Shown one piece after another: positions 62,701-64,000 of a DNA stretch of 64,000 nucleotides. A program made the translations under genes and the position numbers. Under the pieces are notes generated by a model. The model worked only from the letters and a program-made list of their open reading frames with translations, was not told the DNA's origin and made no database searches. Position 1 is the stretch's first letter. Each line of letters opens with the position of its first letter. Origin of the DNA: Chimaeribacter arupi (lineage in GTDB: Bacteria; Pseudomonadota; Gammaproteobacteria; Enterobacterales; Enterobacteriaceae); NCBI RefSeq assembly GCF_002858805.1, contig NZ_PJZI01000012.1, positions 1 to 64,000 on the forward strand, written 5' to 3'.

Positions 62701-63253
62701 CTTCCTGGCCGCTGACAATATCGTCACCGGTAAAGGCGTGAAGGGTCAGGGAGGGCCAACCATAATTCACGGTAAGAGGTGACGAAGCGTAGGCATTGGT
62801 GCCGTCGGCATTACTGACCGACGCCACAATTCCACTTCCGTTATAGCGAAACACGTAGTACATATCCGAGGGATGGATGGCCGCGCTCCAGCTACCGTCC
62901 GCCTGGACGGTAGCGGTTGCATGGGCGTAATCCCCAACCGTGATATTGACGACCCGCCCGGCGGCTATACCGGTTGTCATACCACGAATAATTTGTTCAG
63001 TTTCTCCCTCAACGCCATTGAGGATGTTGTCACCGGCAAAGGGGTAAATAGTCAGCGTCGGGGCAACGGCTTGTGCTTCCGTGGCCGTGGTGGCCTGTCC
63101 CGCGTCTGCCTGCGGGATGTCAGTTTCCGGTGCCGGGGTGTGACTGGCGGCGGCGCTGTTTAACGATCCGGCCAGCGTAATAACCGGGGTGTCATCAATA
63201 CGCGGGGACGTCAGGGTGCTGTGGTAGCGGGAGAGAGAAAATGTCCTTGTCAT
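56726..63253 (-). CDS. BapA-related repeat adhesin, paralogue 5
   Basis: 2175 aa from ATG 63253 (MTRTFSLSRYHS; RBS CGAGG upstream; the frame to 63292 lacks an RBS). About 19 Ig-like repeats follow a short Ser/Thr/Ala-rich N-terminus. Repeats 1-9 are collinear with paralogue 4. Repeats 14-19 are collinear with the end of paralogue 3, including the DDPAYRYTGTV unit. The C-terminal module is shortened at its end (GLESADLLVQQGILVQQG): the segment EALGD/DALGD found in paralogues 3 and 4 is missing. Two Cys lie close together in repeat 18 (TACVKSACGQ). No BapA prefix. T1SS substrate by inference; the altered extreme C-terminus might affect export efficiency. Confidence 0.88.
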   Translation of the reverse strand: MTRTFSLSRYHSTLTSPRIDDTPVITLAGSLNSAAASHTPAPETDIPQADAGQATTATEAQAVAPTLTIYPFAGDNILNGVEGETEQIIRGMTTGIAAGRVVNITVGDYAHATATVQADGSWSAAIHPSDMYYVFRYNGSGIVASVSNADGTNAYASSPLTVNYGWPSLTLHAFTGDDIVSGQEGQAAQRLSGSAGFVEPGQIVTVTLNEKTYTAQVGTDGNWYIDIPAADMATLPDGAEITATVSNARGQQAGDSATLTVNSSLPSLTLNAFATDNVLSDAEAFRSPALSGTTTGVEAGQTVTITLNGKTYTTLVAADGSFSAAIPAADLLRLYNGEAEISATATNQAGETTRDSQFFTAVYTTPRIIVNPVTGDNYINGLEVGSVEISGSAPSIAGSVINLTFVNRSFSTQVEADGTWRIPIEGMFMYGLPDGQYTLTVDAPGSAPVSVDVGLYASPLNNFPMRIDTPFGDGVLTSAEAAQAQTLTGSTGITGAGQRIELSIGEWRYETTAAANGEWVVTVPAGALQEISGTSERISVVAYDFVGNYDYEDKRFEVAFGDANLTMKPVAGDNIINAAEAAAGIVLSGTANASAAGLTLTVTLNGVVHRTTITSNGSWSVPITTAELVSLPDGIVTATVALPGSAPVNIDVNVAIQASPAPVFDTPFGDSVLTAEEAATDQLLTGTTGVTGSGQSVVVTLNGKTYAATVDDSGHWQAILPSSVLQALPEGGATLKVIATDAAGYSGSDTLTILVDQITAPITIYPVTGDNLVNFDEALDGITLGGITDGLPTGTVLTLTLAGNTYTTTTGTDGSWTYDVSQHDVFNSWWQASPLVLTVTAPDGQSASTVIGNYIDNRADATFNQPFGDGILTLAEAATDQVLTGKTGMRGAGQTVVVTLESEPLGNGNVASFSGSVDENGNWQVTLPSAALQALTGSWVYMLATVTDIAGNSGTAEQIPTLALTPPTLTLDPLTGDNQLNRDELLAGVTLTGQTNAPGANVIVTLNGSSYSALADGDGHWSIELSPEVLAELTSGSYTLTATVNDKHNNQEQINQVIVVEEMALPELTFNPFTGDDLLNSREQSLDQSLSGYAYNIDAGNIVTLTLKGKQYSAEVQQDERWSVQVPADDLALLTYGDVTITGNVTDAAGNVMASAEHLFVVDPSAGGISINPLAGGDNMLNAEEAAGGLVVSGTVDQVSARAGVTVILNGGHYHASLDFPEIGVDWTLTIPPEDLALLPDGPVTLKATTYDFLFNTISTITTLDVYLHNLPEPTVNTPFGDGVLTSDEVQQAQILTGSTGVNGAGQSVALTIADYPVSAVVDSDGHWQATVPVTTLQQLSNGDLALTVTATDAAGNISSTQTTFFADINAPTFQIDPISDDNILNADETANEIVISGHAPAGTIVVTVFDDPAYRYTGTVETNGRWQVTVPAGSFSSAANGTYTLVAELTAPDGTVTTASHDVTINQWPFTGSFSFDAFTGDGVLTYDERAQDQLFSGRFLSDENPEGGVRIRIQAFDLEGQPFYYTTTTDREGRWQVTLPSADLQRMGEGHLVVLAEATDGVDNRISGRDEFVGLPEESGFITLDPIAGDNIINAAEAAAGVVLSGQSSEAGGVVSVQLNGVTYEAGVDEEGNWQLALPNSALAELEDGRYTLTLSQTGFNGQTTTVTESLLLDADPANRPVLRIHTISHDNVLNGAELQSDQIITGSSENVESGQTLSLKIGGVTYTTQVQPGGGWSLIVPAEDLAALGDGGETLRAGVTDASGNRATASRNLIIKSDRDGLSIDPVTGDNLINAADAEGAITLTGHTDGVRHGATVRLTLNGEHYTAKVGKDGSWSAKVPAADVAALEEGSATLTACVKSACGQMLYAKAVLTVDTRAPELALLPVTGDNLISLQEAQAGFALTGSAGIAAAGLLVLVVLNGVEYQGKVQASGDWTVAIPAGTLADQPAGDYPLTVSLTDTAGNLTSLTSVVTLEAAPDADATETAALTVTSQTVAESADSTLTSALAVPDTATDTAEGTYAIGGQTLTLAEPGAEALGGSGDDTILLNTLDFLHIDGGSGTDTLLLAGSDQHLDLTTLGLKIENIDIFDLGNGSNSLTLGLHEAETVRDTPEENLFIRGADGSQLVLTGDNTWETHGQREVGGLLFDVYHATGLESADLLVQQGILVQQG

Positions 63254-63368
63254 AGAGTGCCTCGTGTTCACGAATCCATAAATATCCCCCATGCGGCACC
63301 TTCCCGTTATGCACGGCTCAGGAAAAAGCGCAGGGAGATCCTGGTGGGACGTTACGTTAAAGGGATAA

Positions 63369-63391
63369 GGGGGCCGGGTTGCTCGGCCCCC
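63369..63391 (-). terminator. Terminator-like hairpin between paralogues 5 and 6
   Basis: GGGGGCCG (63369-63376) / CGGCCCCC (63384-63391) with a 7-nt loop. The minus-strand tail TTATCCCTTT is weak in T. Only 147 nt separate the two genes, so part of the transcription may read through. Confidence 0.55.
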
Positions 63392-63400
63392 TGTGGCTGA

Positions 63401-64000
63401 TTACCCCTGTTGCACCAGAATGCCCTGCTGTACCAGCAGATCCGCACTCTCCAGCCCGGTGGCGTGGTAGACATCAAACAACAGGCCGCCGACTTCGCGC
63501 TGGCCACTGGTTTCCCAGGTGTTATCGCCCGCTAACGTCAGCTGGCTGCCGTCTGCCCCACGGATAAACAGGCTCTCTTCCGGCGTATCCCGCACCGTTT
63601 CGGCCTCGTGCAGGCCCAGCGTCAGGCTGTTGCTGCCGTTGCCGAGGTCGAAGATATCGATGTTCTCGATCTTCAGCCCGAACGCGGTGAGGTCGAGATG
63701 CTGGTCGCTGCCCGCCAGCAGCAGCGTGTCTATGCCGCTGCCGCCGTCGATGTGCAGGAAGTCCAGGGTGTTGAGCAGGATGGTGTCATTGCCGCTGCCG
63801 CCGAGGGCTTCAGCGCCCGGTTCCGTCAGGGTCAGCGTCTGGCCGCCGATGGCGTAGGTGCCGTCTGCCGTATCCGTTGCGGTGTCCGGTACCGCCAGCG
63901 CGCTGGTCAGGGTGCTGTCAGCGCTCTCCGCTGCCACCGTCTGGCTGGTGACCGTCAGGGCGGCGGTCTCTGTGGCGTCCGCGTCCGGCGCGGCCTCCAG
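63401..64000 (-). CDS. BapA-related repeat adhesin, paralogue 6 (C-terminal part)
   Basis: The frame is open to the window edge (first visible residues LEAAPDADATETAALTVTSQ), so this is only the 3' end, about 199 codons. It holds the C-terminal secretion module: GTYAIGGQTLTL, GGSGNDTILLNTLDFLHIDG, GGSGIDTLLL, DIFDLGNGSNSLTLGLHE, and the shortened end ESADLLVQQGILVQQG. It is nearly identical to paralogue 5 over this stretch (roughly a dozen or so substitutions by eye), implying a recent duplication or gene conversion. The repeats lie outside the window. A GTG within the frame at 63937 is not a credible start. Confidence 0.85.
   Translation of the reverse strand: MEAAPDADATETAALTVTSQTVAAESADSTLTSALAVPDTATDTADGTYAIGGQTLTLTEPGAEALGGSGNDTILLNTLDFLHIDGGSGIDTLLLAGSDQHLDLTAFGLKIENIDIFDLGNGSNSLTLGLHEAETVRDTPEESLFIRGADGSQLTLAGDNTWETSGQREVGGLLFDVYHATGLESADLLVQQGILVQQG

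Noticed and set aside
1-64000. tRNA/rRNA genes, insertion sequences, transposases or prophage genes
   Set aside because: Looked for and not seen; no inverted-repeat-bounded element or transposase-like product was noticed.

Overview
The window looks like a chromosomal segment of an enterobacterium (order Enterobacterales, most like Yersiniaceae/Serratia-type genomes; genus not provable from this sequence). Supporting signs are an OmpC-type porin with a divergent MicF RNA, a DinI/MsgA-like SOS protein, a DUF2502 periplasmic protein, a MarA/RamA-type regulator, and a BapA-type giant adhesin followed by its type I secretion (T1SS) genes. Coding regions are GC-rich; promoter regions are strikingly AT-rich.

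Layout. 1-61 is the 5' tip of a leftward type VI secretion gene (TssB sheath subunit) with its upstream region. 570-3189 holds small rightward genes: a DinI-like protein, a His-rich DUF2502 protein, probable small membrane proteins (one apparently frameshifted), a 71-aa unknown and a MarA-type activator. 3285-8035 carries two leftward paralogous secreted GH18 chitinases. 8347-9447 is a leftward OmpC-like porin, with micF running rightward at 9773-9855. 10225-12207 is a 660-aa protein with a Sel1-like C-terminal part. 12457-12767 is a 111-nt tandem repeat array between genes.

From 12845 to the right edge everything is on the minus strand and belongs to one theme. Reading leftward from the right edge there are six giant repeat proteins in tandem: a partial one at 63401-64000, then 2175, 1553, 1851, 2141 and 6646 aa. 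The T1SS outer-membrane channel, ABC exporter and membrane-fusion protein follow. The 6646-aa protein is the BapA-like adhesin: it alone has the N-terminal BapA prefix domain and Gly-rich linker, followed by about 62 Ig-like repeats and a C-terminal secretion module. The other five have essentially only Ig-like repeats plus the same C-terminal secretion module. Their repeats correspond in order to particular stretches of the BapA repeat array (clearest: paralogue 2 repeats 1-19 against BapA repeats 20-38).

How the genes may work together: the single T1SS probably exports BapA and, by the shared C-terminal signal, the paralogues. BapA would be the cell-attached biofilm adhesin. The paralogues, lacking the prefix, could be released matrix proteins or a reservoir of repeat sequence for recombination with bapA. 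This tandem family is the most unusual content of the window. The functional part of this picture is inference; the domain layout, repeat order and gene order are read from the sequence.
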